In this document: piece after piece, positions 46,786 to 58,128 of the stretch
How positions within the stretch are numbered: the first letter of the stretch is position 1
Layout: the number at the start of each line of letters is the position of its first letter
From: Holothuria scabra
Taxonomy: Eukaryota; Echinodermata; Holothuroidea; Aspidochirotida; Holothuriidae
DNA length: 64,000 bases
Assembly: GCA_037179385.1 (NCBI GenBank)
Contig: CM074193.1
Location: 43,553,082-43,617,081 of the forward strand
Reading direction: 5' to 3'
Made by a program: the position numbers and the translations under genes
The notes under the pieces: model-generated
Databases searched by the model: none
Seen by the model: only the letters and a program-made list of their open reading frames with translations
Told to the model about the DNA's origin: nothing

Positions 46786-48905
46786 TTTCATTTCATTTCA
46801 TTTCATTTATTTGTTTCATCGTAACGACCAATAATAACAATATTTACATATATACAGTGTTGTAACAAACTACGTTTTGAAAGTTACGAAAGGAAGTACT
46901 CTAAAAAACCTTGGTAGGCTTATGGGACAGAGCACTCCCTGTGAAGTACAAAGAGGAAAATATGAACATTAACCTAAACGATATACAGTGAACATAAGAA
47001 TGGTGAATGTTATATGAAGTACTTCGTTAATCAATACTTTTCAATGCAGTGCTTGCAATACTTACTTTTGAAACTAGAAATCGATTATTTTACAGAGTTG
47101 GACTTCATTAGGAAGGGTATACCAGGTTGAGGATGCTCTTACGTGTAAACTTTCCTTCAGAAAATTTGAATTAAAACGTGGTAACCGGAGATATCCGGAC
47201 TGCCTTGTATTATGGTCGTGTGTGTTATAGTTAAATGAGAACATTTATTGAAAGTACGGTGGAGCAAGATTATGTACGATACGGTAAGCAAAGATTGCTT
47301 CTTTGAAGTGGAATAAATCGGTGAACTTCATCAAGTAAAGTAGAGAAAAAAGTTTACTGGTATGTTCAATTGAGTTTGCCGAGCAAATGTGCCGGATTGC
47401 CCTCTTTTGTAATGTTATGAGTTTGGTTAGGTGTGTCTTACTTGTCCCAGCCCAGACAGACAGGCAGTATAGAAGGTGTGGCAAGAAGAGGGTGAGATAA
47501 AGGGAACGAAGGATATTCCTGGGCAAATAGTGTTTAAGTTTAGACAAAATTCCAGTGCACTGGGCAATTTTTACACTTATGGCGTCAATATGTGGTTTCC
47601 AAGTTAAACGATCGTCAATTAAAACCCCTAGGAATTTAGTACAATCAACTTTTTGTAATGGTTCACCATTCATGAAAATTCCAATACCACTTATATTAGG
47701 TGTATACCTGCAATTTACTTTACTAAATAGCATAAAATTTGTTTTTTTTTTACATTTAAGGAGAGCTTGTTAGCTAAAAACCATTCATGAAATTGACTAA
47801 GTTCAGTACATACAGTGTCTTTTAACTGATTAATATCATCACCTGTAAAGAATATACTAGTATCATCTGCAAAAAGAACAAGGGTACAAGCATTAGAAAC
47901 GTTTACTATGTCATTTACATAAATGATAAAAAGTAAAGACCTAAAATGGATCCTTGAGGAACACCACATGTTAAGCTTAATGATTCAGAGTTGGTTCCAT
48001 TGTAATTCACAAACTGTTTCCTGTTGGAGAGAAAACTCTTAATCCACTCAAGTCCTAATCCCCTTAAACCATAGTGGAAAAGTTTTTTCACCAAAATAGC
48101 ATGGTCAATTGTGTCGAAAGCCTTCGACAAGTCTAAAAAAATTCCGATTGATGTTTTGTTTTGATCTAGGGCTATACATAATTGATTTATTGCGTGGGCG
48201 AGAGCTAGCTCAGTAGAGTGGTTTGGCCGAAATCCGTATTGTCCGTTGTACAAAACACTGGATTTTGTGATAAAGTTGTAAAGGCGATTATGGATAAGTC
48301 TTTCAAATATTTTGGAGAAACAAGGTAGAATGGAAACTGGGCGATAATTATCACAATGCATCGGATCGCCTTTCTTGAAAATAGGTATGACTTTGGCTAC
48401 TTTAATATGATCCGGTACGATACCAGTCCCAAGCGACCTGTTGATAATATAAGTAAGGGGTTTGGATATGAAATGTATGACTTTCCTCACATTACCAGGC
48501 TTAATCCCATCAAAACCAGCGGCCTTATTGGGCTTTAAACAAGACATAGAATTTTTGATAACTTCATCCTCGTCTGTTGGAGTAAGGTACATAGTTGAAG
48601 GATTGCCACCTTTTAGATATATACTAGCATTCGCATTACTTTGTATTGTAGAGGCAAGATTAGGGCTTACATTAAAAAAGAATTCATTACATGCATCTGC
48701 TATTGTCTTCTTATCGGTTATTTCATCATTGTAATGAATAAATGGGATCGGATATGAGAATTCACCTTTCTTATTTTTGTGTAATACATTGTTAATGGCC
48801 TCCCAGGTGCGCTTCAGGTCGTTTTTACAGCTATTAAATTTTGAAGAAAAATAATTTTTCTTGGCAATACGTATGACATGATTTAACTTATTGTATTTTT
48901 TTCTA
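46786..48905 (-). mobile_element. CR1/Jockey-type LINE with (TGAAA)n tail, 5'-truncated
   Basis: Minus-strand ORF2 remains (48890-47074), a 3' UTR of about 265 bp, then AACAAATAAATGAAATG and (TGAAA)n at 46808-46786. Short tandem 3' tails instead of poly-A are usual in CR1, L2 and related clades. The 5' end fades into AT-rich sequence at 48905. Confidence 0.85.
47074..48890 (-). pseudogene. CR1/Jockey-type reverse transcriptase, broken
   Basis: Reading on the minus strand: SCKNDLKRTWEAINNVL (linker after the missing endonuclease), LKPNKAAGFDGIKP, VIPIFKKGD, YRPVSILPCFSKIFERL, YGFRPNHSTE, GIFLDLSKAFDTIDH (motif A), LTCGVPQGSILG, LVLFADDTSIFF (catalytic FADD), CTKFLGVLIDDRLTWKPH, and ASSTWYTLPNEVQ at the C-terminus. 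Frames change near 47940 and 47725, and an in-frame TAA lies at 47245-47247 before the last 57 codons. Endonuclease domain absent by 5' truncation. Confidence 0.9.
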
Positions 48906-49956
48906 TTTATTTAACTTATTAAGTATATTATTAAGTATATATTATTAAGTATAAAAAGTAAAACAATTGATTCGGATAACAAAAAAATTTAAAAGAGAAT
49001 TTTTAAGTTTATAAATATTTTTAAATTGAATATAATTTTTTAAAACATTTAAAATTATAATTTAGAATTAAAAGATCATTTTCATGGTTACAATTTTTTC
49101 ACAGCATTTCAATTTCAAACTCTAGCAGTCATAATACTGCACACAGGCTACACAATCCCAGTGTACATAGTCTTCGCGCGCGTCTATGTTATCCGTATAC
49201 CTTCGTACGTATACGTACGTTGAACCAGCGCACCACCGTGACTGCCGTAATCATCCTACACAATAAATTTAACATATTCTCTTCAAAATATGGATACAAC
49301 TGACAAGCAGAAGGTGAAACTTTCTTCCCTGCAAATGGTCTTTGAAGATTGGGTGAGAAGTTAGACTTTTCAGTTATTTTGTTCGTTGAGGATCAAGCAA
49401 AGACATGCTGGAAGCCGTAGCTGCACACAATAGGCCTAACGTTTGGCCAGGGTATGGCAAAAGTACTGTAGCCTAAATTACCACTGTATATAGCCTACAC
49501 TAAATAATAGTAATACAGTGCTTTTGTTACAACTTAGGCCTACAGATGTAAATTTATACTGTACAATAATGTAGGGCTTAGGCCTAAACAGTATTTCCTT
49601 GAGAAGCAGTTTCAAGTTTGGTTTCGCCGAACGGCCCTTTGCCAGAGGGTCGGAAGGACTGGAAAAAGTAAACAAACAAATTAGCTAGCCTAGGCTAAAG
49701 TGTAACGTTACAGACAATCAGACATAGGCCTACCTAGGCCTACAGTACAGTATTTAAACTGATTTTTGATTAGGCCTAGTTGCTCAGTTTTCCAGATTGT
49801 AACTGACTGGAGGATTTTAATGTTACAGGTGAATTATCACCATTATTTGGCGAATACCTGTGTTTAAAATATATCTGCGATAAAAACAGGCATTCATTGA
49901 CATGGTTTTGAAGAGTAATGAAAGCTCCAAGTATACTATTGAAGAATATTTTTTCC
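48906..49956. other. AT-rich, then TAGGCCTA-rich non-coding
   Basis: Very AT-rich to 49100; from 49430 to 49775 there are many copies of AGGCCTA and TAGCCTA words. Possibly promoter-proximal sequence of the candidate unit at 50172, but nothing shows that. Confidence 0.4.
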
Positions 49957-50144
49957 ATAGACCTTATGCCAGTTAGCTGTAATATTGCACTCTGGGAAGG
50001 ATTATTCCAACACAGTTCCCAACCAGCATTGTGACCATTGGTCTTCTCCATGGTGACGATTCACTTCTGTGGTCCCATACATGGAATTATCCTTCCCAGG
50101 TTGCAGTTTTGAAGCGCCCTCTATTTAATAGGCATAAGGTCTAT
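49957..50144. mobile_element. small MITE with about 50 bp terminal inverted repeats
   Basis: ATAGACCTTATGCC opens the element and its reverse complement closes it. Inside, both arms continue to CTGGGAAGGATTATTCC and its partner GGAATTATCCTTCCCAG. No clear target duplication. Confidence 0.65.
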
Positions 50145-50171
50145 CGGTGATGCGAGGTGAATAATGTTCAG

Positions 50172-50219
50172 CTATATCATGGAGATGAGTCAATTCTGAC
50201 AAAATGGGGCCCAATAAAG
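50172..50219 (+). CDS. candidate exon 1 of a spliced unit
   Basis: 48 nt open in frame (LYHGDESILTKWGPIK) ending at a consensus GTAAGT donor. The acceptor TGTTCAG is weak and there is no in-frame Met; it could be the 3' part of a first exon open from 50151. Confidence 0.25.
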
Positions 50220-50418
50220 GTAAGTAAGGCAGTAATTGACCCCAGCTGTTGTTTAGGGCCACATGTACACTAGTTATTTTTTTGCTGTAACATACTCAGG
50301 CTTATTTGTTGTAGTAGGGGCCTGTGTCAATTGTAGAAATTACTGTAGTAATTGTATATTATTACATTTGTTTTACAGTAACTGTTGACAAGTTTTCTTT
50401 TCCTTTCTTAATTCACAG

Positions 50419-50558
50419 CATTACAACCAACTAGCACATTCATGGTAGAATGTATACCATATACAGTACATTTCCACATGAGGATGTTTTGACAAAGAGT
50501 GGGGACGCTTTGGTGTGGAACATTTTGATCTGCCACATGCTGTCCGACATTTTGATTG
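50419..50558 (+). CDS. candidate exon 2
   Basis: Strong acceptor (CTTTCTTAATTCACAG) and a GTAAGC donor. From ATG at 50450 the frame is open to the donor (SGDALVWNILICHMLSDILI at its end) and would continue for 25 codons into the exon at 51100. In other frames it has stops, so it may be an alternative or untranslated exon. Confidence 0.3.
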
Positions 50559-51099
50559 GTAAGCCTCAGGATTGTAGAAACATTAATGAGTCATTTCCTA
50601 TTCTCTGACTAGAGTAGTGTGCACAAAATTCACCTTGCACAGTAATTTGAAGAAGTGAAAGTTTGAAATCACAGTGTCATACCCCCAAATGATAAACTTT
50701 TGAGAGAAGCAGAACTTGAATTTTGAAGCTTCCCACCAGCGATCAGTACGTACCAGTTATTCGGCAGCACTAGTAATGGACATTAAATTTTGAGGCATGA
50801 AAGAGCTATAGTATCACACACGACCACTCAACTCCAATCACTGTGAGGAGTGTGATTATTTGCCCCCATCGACAAAGGGTTAAAACTCAGATCAATCAGA
50901 AGTTGTACAAAAAAGTTTGCTCCAACTTTATGTACAGTTGTAATTTTCTGGTAACACTAGCAGTTCATTGCTTTTTTTCTTTTGTTTTTTGTTTTTGGTT
51001 TCTATGAAAAGAGAAACCAGTGCATTCATGATGACTATTCAGATCAAGGTGGATCAGCTGGCTTTTGACTTATGTATATGTTGTTTGTTTGTTCCATAG

Positions 51100-51225
51100 A
51101 AAATCAACTCTTTAGGCAGTGGGCATGCCTTTTATGTGCTGTATCATGGAAGAAATTTAGAAAACTTAAGTGAAACCAGGAGCCTGTTCAAATGCCTACC
51201 CTGGACAAGGTGCACACATAAATTG
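51100..51225 (+). CDS. candidate exon 3, symmetric, 126 nt
   Basis: Acceptor GTTTGTTTGTTCCATAG and donor GTAAGC. The exon is exactly 42 codons in frame 0 with no stop (INSLGSGHAFYVLYHGRN at the start), and joins in phase to exons 1 and 4. In the phase that follows exon 2 it stops after 25 codons. No family recognised. Confidence 0.35.
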
Positions 51226-52459
51226 GTAAGCATTTATAAGTGTCTTATTATTGGGGCTCTAGATTCTAATCAAGCGGACTCGAGTTAGAACTTGTAAATT
51301 AGAAACTCTTCTTTTCAGTCACAGCCACCCTAAAACAAATTTGGGTTGGATTTGGAATCATATTTACACAGGTTGGTAAACTTAAGGTTCTTTCTGGCCA
51401 CAAAATTAGAGACAGTCTGGATTAAAACATGCAGATTCAAGTTACAATCATATCAGAATGCATAATTATGTGATTGTGGCTTTATGATTTTAGCCTATGA
51501 GGCAAAATTGACAACCCAGAACCCTGGGAAGATTTGATGTGGGCCAGGGATCTAGATTATAAAAGTCCTGCATACTTAAGTTGCACCAGTCATAAAAGGA
51601 AGAGGAAGTCTTTAGTCACTTCCCACCTTCCGGTTGTCTCAAAATGAACTTTATAGAAAGAACTGGGCTCATGATTTTAATGGGAGAGGGGGAGGGTTGG
51701 GGAGCTGAGAATTGTAGGAAGACTACCTAGATGAAGTGGAATTCAGTGAGCAGGCATTGATTTTTTAGGCATGCCTGTGTGATTGCACACCATTACTTAC
51801 TTCAAATCATTGTTAGGAGTGTGATTTTTTGCTCACCTAAACGGAGAGTGTTTAATTTATTGAAGTTAATTAAACAGGAAACCTACCACACTCAGGAGTC
51901 TTAATTCCCTGAGGAGTGTGATTTGCAGCACTCCTGGAAATTCTTAAACTGAAGGCCTCAGGAGTGAGTATGATATGTGAGATTGCACAGTTTTCTGCAT
52001 CATGGTGGTGATGATAGAAAAATTTCACAGTGTAATTATTCTCCTGGTGTGCACTATGTGCATTTTTATTACTTTCAATGTGTTTGAACTACCTGTATAA
52101 GGTTTGTTTACTGTATGTTATGCCAATTGCTCTGTTCTTCCGAACGGACCGAATGCCAAACTTTAAATGTGGTAACTCTTTCATGCATGCTGACAGATTG
52201 CTGGGGCTGTGCAAATTTGGTGAAAAAAAGCATCCTCGGATTGCTTAAATGTTTCCCAACCCTCTACCAAAGTCTGATGCAGTGCACATATTGGCAACTG
52301 TTCGGAAGTTTCCTCCTTGTCAATTTTATTATCATTCCCTGTAAATTACACTATTGGCATGGCACATATTTGAAGCAATCACTCTTTTGCTGAAAAGTGT
52401 TATGTTTTTGCACTTTTGTGAATTTCGTCTAACATTTATCTATTTTTCTCTACCTGCAG

Positions 52460-52731
52460 GTCATAACAAACTTGTATCAGTGTCTTGGGAAACAAGAGCA
52501 TGAGCGGAGACGTGAATTTCCCATGAGGAATCGCGGAAGTTCGCAAATTTACTGACTCAGTTGATTCAGTTCAAAGCCTGAATTCCTCAACTTCATTCAA
52601 GTAACTCAATTTTGCATTCCTCTACAAATATGACCTATCTGTTCAAGTGATTGTTCTTTGAAAATGTGACTCCACATTTACTCCAGGATTGGTGCTGACA
52701 AAAAGCGTAGCACTTTGGTAGTTCTAATAAA
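52460..52731 (+). CDS. candidate terminal exon with AATAAA
   Basis: Acceptor TTTTTCTCTACCTGCAG, then 31 open codons (VITNLYQCLGKQEHERRREF at the start) to TGA at 52553-52555, and AATAAA at 52726-52731. Together with the preceding segments this looks like a short spliced transcript. It could be a long non-coding RNA with chance open frames. Confidence 0.35.
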
Positions 52732-53959
52732 CTATGGTCCATCTTCTGCTCCAAATGGATATTTATTTGGACATGTATCGGTTCAAAGCTTGTTCATTAC
52801 CTATTTTGTAGGAACTTGTGAATGACCAGATTTTGAGAAAATATAAACAGTTTCATAGAAAGGTAGGCTAGCTTTCCTCCTCAAATGAAGACAAGCTGGT
52901 TGCAGTGTCTCTTTGCACTGGTTTCAGATTCTTTCAAAGTTTCAATGATACTTCAACGTAAATTTGTTTCAAAGGAAATTCTTGAAGTCTTTGTTATTTT
53001 ACTGTGGCAATCCAATCAGATATTTCTTTTACATTTTTTCTGAACTTTATTCTGCACCGCAATTGTACAATACCTTTACACGACTGTAACCAAAAATTTC
53101 TTTATTGGTTACGGTATAGTTGAGGCTGTATACTCTTGCATCTGTGTGGAATTCTTTGTAACTGACAAATATTCAAAAGCTTTCATTCTACGTACACAAA
53201 ATTAAGGTCCCCTATAATCTGAAAGACCTCTTAAATGAACTGTATTCTGGTAAACAATTACTTTAGAAGGGAAAATGAGCTGCTGGAGCAAAAGGTTAAT
53301 ACATTCTGTCAAACTATAGTCTTCTTTAAGTTATTTAATGTGTTTGCTGAAAAAAATGGCATTTTCTGTAGTCCAGAAAACTGTTGCAATGAAGTTAATA
53401 CTGTGAGACTTGTATCTGTTGAGATACCAATGAATGGTACATCATGTGAAAAGAGGAAGGTTTATGGTGACTAAGGTCAAAATATAAATTATGATACAGT
53501 GTATATTATGATGTGAAAATTGTCAAAATATATTTAATGATACACTACATTTCGACATAGATACTTGTCACATGGTTTAAATACCGTTCTTTCCTGTGAT
53601 ATTTTGAGATTTTTGTTCTATTTTTTTCTGACGTGTGCTAATTAGCTGGGTTGCTGTCTCGATTGCCTTTAAAAAAGTAACAAATACTGGAAGTCAATCC
53701 GCTAGAGGTGTAAGTAATAAAAAACTGCACCGAATACAAAGTATGTATTTTACTTTAATATGGTATGGAGTGTAAATAAATGGTTCATCCATCCAGAATT
53801 ATAACATCTTTTCTTTTGGTTTTTGTGAGTTATACTTGTGAAACTTCTTAAACAACTGGTAACATCAAGCTGCATACCTTATAATTCAATATATATCATT
53901 TTCATTGTTTGACAAAATATCAACTGGCATAGACAGTAGCAACTGTTGTGCATTTTACT
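52732..53959. other. non-coding, no gene seen
   Basis: An additional AATAAA at 53719 region and a 79-codon plus frame at 53235-53474 without recognised motif. Confidence 0.35.
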
Positions 53960-54566
53960 TAACATGATGCTATTTCAGCCTATTGAGGTTATTTGCAACT
54001 AAATGTAGTTTTGACAAGACTATAATGTAGATTTGTTGACACAACATTGTATTATCCCTCTGCAGTTTAACACTAAGTTGTCCTTTTCACCCAACCAGCG
54101 TGCAACTTTGTTGACACCTTGCTGTGTAACCCAATAGTGGTTATGTACAACCAACTTAATGTAGTTTTAACACAACTGTTTTGTCAATTTGTTGACACAA
54201 CGTTGTGTTATCAAGCAGGGATTGTGCACAACTAAATGCAGTTTTAACACAACTGTTGTGTATTTTTTGACACAATGTTGTGCACTTTTAACACAGGGAT
54301 CAGTAGAATTTACACAACAATTGAGTTTTTGTTTACACAACGTTGTGTCATTTCTACACAGCAAATGGAAGTATTTACACAACAATTGAGGAATGTTTTA
54401 CACAACGATGTGTCATTTATACACAGCAAATAGTACAATTTACACAACAATTGAGTAAATTTTTTTTACACAACGTTGGTTCATTTTTACCCAACGTTAG
54501 CTATGTGCACTACTTACACATAGGTTGAGTAGTTTTTTACACAACTTGTGTAAAAAAATTTAGAGT
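53960..54566. mobile_element. ACACAAC-rich repetitive element, right end of a DNA transposon
   Basis: Degenerate units of about 60-105 bp built on TTGACACAACGTTGTGT and TTTACACAACAATTGAG, many self-complementary. It ends TTTAGAGTG at 54566, reading inward CACTCTAAATTTTTTTACAC, similar in style to the CACTGTTAAAA end at 12781. It cuts block B copy 2 right at its first bases. No left terminus found. Confidence 0.55.
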
Positions 54567-55261
54567 GTACTTGAAAATGCAAAACTGAAAACCAAAAAAT
54601 TAATGTTATTAACCATACTTTGAAGAGGAATGAGAACACAAGTCTGGGATTTATCAGTTCAATTGTTCCAAAGGAATTTTTTGGAGACTGCTCTTGCCCC
54701 TTATTTCCACCTCGACAATCCGTTCTAAAGACGAAAAGCACCAAAAACGAACATTTCCAACGGTAGTTGCGGCCATTTTATTTATGCAAATGAGCGTGTC
54801 TGCGTCATTCAATGGATAGGCTATGTAAACATGAAGAAATGTAACGTTTGTTACCTAGGACAATGTCAAAACAATATAAGACACACATCTCTTTCGCTAC
54901 CATTTTGTATTTATTCAAATGAGGTTCAATTTGAAATGAAAGAACTGATGGTCTGGGGTACTCATGGTACGCGTACGCATCAATTTACGTTTGCACTTGA
55001 TTTCACTTAAGAACCCCATTCCTTAGTCGAAAAATGACCATAACTAGATATTTCAAAATTTTAGCCGCGGACATTCTGTTTGTGCAAATAAGTAGGAAAT
55101 TGTTGTGACTTTGAAAGGTTTATCATGCCGAAATTTGTTAAGGGTATATACAGATATATATTTTTAATTCATTTTTTGTGCCACCGTTTGGTACGGGCCA
55201 CATTCTCTTGCCCAAGGACTTACAGTCGTCAGTCAACTGTTCGGCCATCCTGGTCAACATC
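54567..55261 (-). repeat. duplicated block B, copy 2 (inverted)
   Basis: Reverse complement of 40911-41594 with scattered substitutions. Its far end matches the start of block B exactly (GGTCAACATC). Confidence 0.9.
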
Positions 55262-56455
55262 AATAAGAAAAAGTTTTTATCAAATATCAATTTCTAAAGT
55301 GTAAAATATGGCCAGAATTTAAGGGCAACTACGTTTAAATTATTGTAATGATTAACCTCAATGTTATTTTTATAAGTTGTGTTTGTTATTTTGGAAGCCA
55401 TCTTGTGTTTTCCGCCATCTTGTTTAAAATGAGGTCTTGCATAAAGTATCAGAAATAATGTTTAAATACGCTATAATTCCACACCGATATATCTAGAATT
55501 TTCAATTGAAATGTATTTCCCCTGAACATTTTTTGTGATTTTGTATCTTTGTTTCTCAATTTTTCGACTTTTTGACCGTTGACCTACTTCAGTTTGCCAC
55601 AAAAATAAATGTAAAGAAAATAATTGAATATTGGAAGTTTAAATATGCAAGAAAATGTAAACAGTGTTTTGTACAAATCCAGGGTAGAAATGACTGTACC
55701 AAAATGAGTGTCCTACATTTTAGGCATCCTTTAAAATTGTTGATTTTTGCCATCTGCTGACCTCATTATGCACAAAAATTGCATTTTCACTGTTTTGCAT
55801 GATAGAGTTAATTAAGACAATTATTTTGATGGGCCATTCATCCCAAAGTAATAATTATTTCCAGAATAATTGCCATTTAGATTTAGATTTCTTTCTCCCA
55901 AAAAATTAAAACCCTCAGCTGCCGTGCACTGTCAACATTCAAGCTATAGAGACGAAAGTTCATCACTAAGAAATCAATGTTTGCATAAAGAAAACGTGAA
56001 AATTTACATTTTAAAAACTACATTCCTATCCCTGTTTTTTTCAATTTTAGGATGGGGGGGGGGGGGGGGGGCGGTGGGCGGACTGTCTATGATCTTAATA
56101 TTAACGTTGGGCCAAAATTTCTAACATTTTGGATTTTAAATGTAGTCATGAAAATTACCTTGGTATTGTTAATATTTTATGATATATGTTTTAATTATTT
56201 GCCACAGTCAGATACAAAGAACCTATGCATTAGTGATGCTGTGAATGTTTTTTTTTATATTCAAAAAGAGGGTAGCAATAATGGATTAAGGCATTTTTGT
56301 ACAAATTCAATGGATTTCCGGAGTCCTTTTTTGTCTGAATAATAGGATTTTACTTAGTTAGAGATAGAGAATTAGAAAAAAAGAAAGGCAACAAAAAAGG
56401 AGAAGAAAATAAGAACAATGAGGTCTTCAAGTTCTATGAAAAGGTGTTTGTGTTC
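55262..56455. other. non-coding, 18-G run at 56054-56071
   Basis: No gene is supported; frames reading through the G run are Gly-rich artefacts. Confidence 0.4.
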
Positions 56456-56699
56456 CTACGTATGTGCGTATGGATGTATGAGGTTGTGACAATTGATCGT
56501 TTACACAATATTCCAAGATAGCAGTGACAGACGCTTTTCATATTTCGTTTAAAGATTTGCACATAAATAAAAGAATTGTATTGTTTTTGATGGAGGTAAA
56601 AGGTCATTTGAGTATTAGAGGTCAAAACCCATAAGCTCGTAAACACAATACCGTTATTCCAAGGTAGGAATAACCGACACTTTATATGGTATATAAATG
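56456..56699 (+). repeat. duplicated block C, copy 2
   Basis: Direct partner of 41598-41841. Confidence 0.9.
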
Positions 56700-57345
56700 T
56701 ATCATGTTAAGAGGAAAACCCTCCTGTTTTTGTGAACGTAAAAGGTCTTTGAGATCAACCAGGGTCAAACCCCGACAACCTTGTGAACATAATATTCCAA
56801 CTAAGGAACGACCTACACTTTTGATATTAGTTTTGTCATGTTGAGAGAAAGGAACCTATTGTGTTTGGTAGGAAAGAAAGGTAATTTGACATCTCGACGT
56901 AAAGCTGTTATTGCTTTATGAAAACGACATTTCAAGATGCAATGACAGACAGGTTACATATTTGTCTTATTGATTTGTGATGTTTAGAAGATAAACCTTA
57001 AAATTTCCGGTTGAATATAACGTCGCAAAATTACTGATTTAAGTTCAAACGGCTCAGGTCGTGTCGTTGCAAATACGTTGTTAAGGTTTTAAATGCCATA
57101 CATTCTTGACTTCATTCCCGTGTGTTTCATGTTAGTTATTCGCAACATGTACCCGCTAAATGAACTGCTAAATGTAACACCCAGTGAAAAAGCAAAATCT
57201 TACAATTGGCGTTTGTTATTCCGAAAGGTCCATTATTCCGAGGGTTCATTGTTCCGAATAGAGGGTAAGGATCGTTTAAAGTATGAAGGTTCGTTTTTTT
57301 TCCGAGCGTCGTTATTCCATATAGGTGATAAGCGTCGCTGTTCAT
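56700..57345. other. insert between blocks C and A; contains TTATTCCGAA motif repeats
   Basis: At 57217-57330 the word TTATTCCGAA and variants (ATTGTTCCGAA, TTATTCC) recur about five times with GGTTC between. No gene is supported. Confidence 0.5.
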
Positions 57346-57530
57346 AGTCTTGCGCAATGCTGCCCGAAATAGTAAAATATACTATATTCAGTTGGGGCAG
57401 AAGTTACAAAAAGATTGGAAATTACCATAATTATAACAGTGGCAGACAGATGACATGTAGGGATGAAACTTCCTTATATTTTCCTCGCAAAATGTTAGTG
57501 GTACAAAATCTTTTTACAGGCTGGCATAGA
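57346..57530 (+). repeat. diverged third copy of part of block A
   Basis: From CATAGTCTTGCGCAATGCTG to GTTAGTGGTACA it parallels 42866-43022 and 59125-59282 at clearly lower identity. Unlike the other two copies its plus frame is open (LPEIVKYTIFSWGRSYKKIG). Confidence 0.75.
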
Positions 57531-58128
57531 ATAACTCTTGATATGCTAAAGTTAAGAAATTGTGTAGGCAGAACTTAATGTACTATTTTTCACGCTTAGC
57601 TTACTGGTTAGAATTTGCAGTACTCAACTGTTTTACTGTTTTACTGTTTTACTGGTTTATTGAAGATAAAGAGGGAGGAACAGGGAAAAGAAAACAGAAT
57701 GTGATAAACATGAATATAGCTTTGGGATATATCAAGTTTAACATAACATAAAACTTGAAGCAGTTTACCTTTTTTTAGCACAAGTACACCTTTAAAGTTT
57801 CTATTTCCGTACTGACACACCGTTTTTCCTACAGTATGCTGTGTACAAGGCACTCTTTGAGTGTTTCCGTCTGTCGCACCTTTTCCCGTCCTGTCCTAAA
57901 AAATGTAGTACTAAATATTCCAAGGTAACAAGAGTACCTCATTGAAATTACATATGAATGTTGTGTAATGCACCTTCTTCATAGATACTTTGGAATTTGT
58001 CTAAATATGAGTTACTAACAAGGCATTAATGCGTTAATTAATTAGCTGAAATGATGCCTTAGGGCTGGGAACACTTAATTTTCATCTTTCTGTGAATTAA
58101 AAGGCTGATATAAATTACCAGTTGAATA
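57531..58128. other. non-coding insert, no gene seen
   Basis: TACTGTTT is repeated four times at 57630-57655. Nothing else recognised. Confidence 0.4.

Noticed and set aside
57093..57347. 84-codon plus frame
   Set aside because: Mostly made of TTATTCCGAA word repeats.
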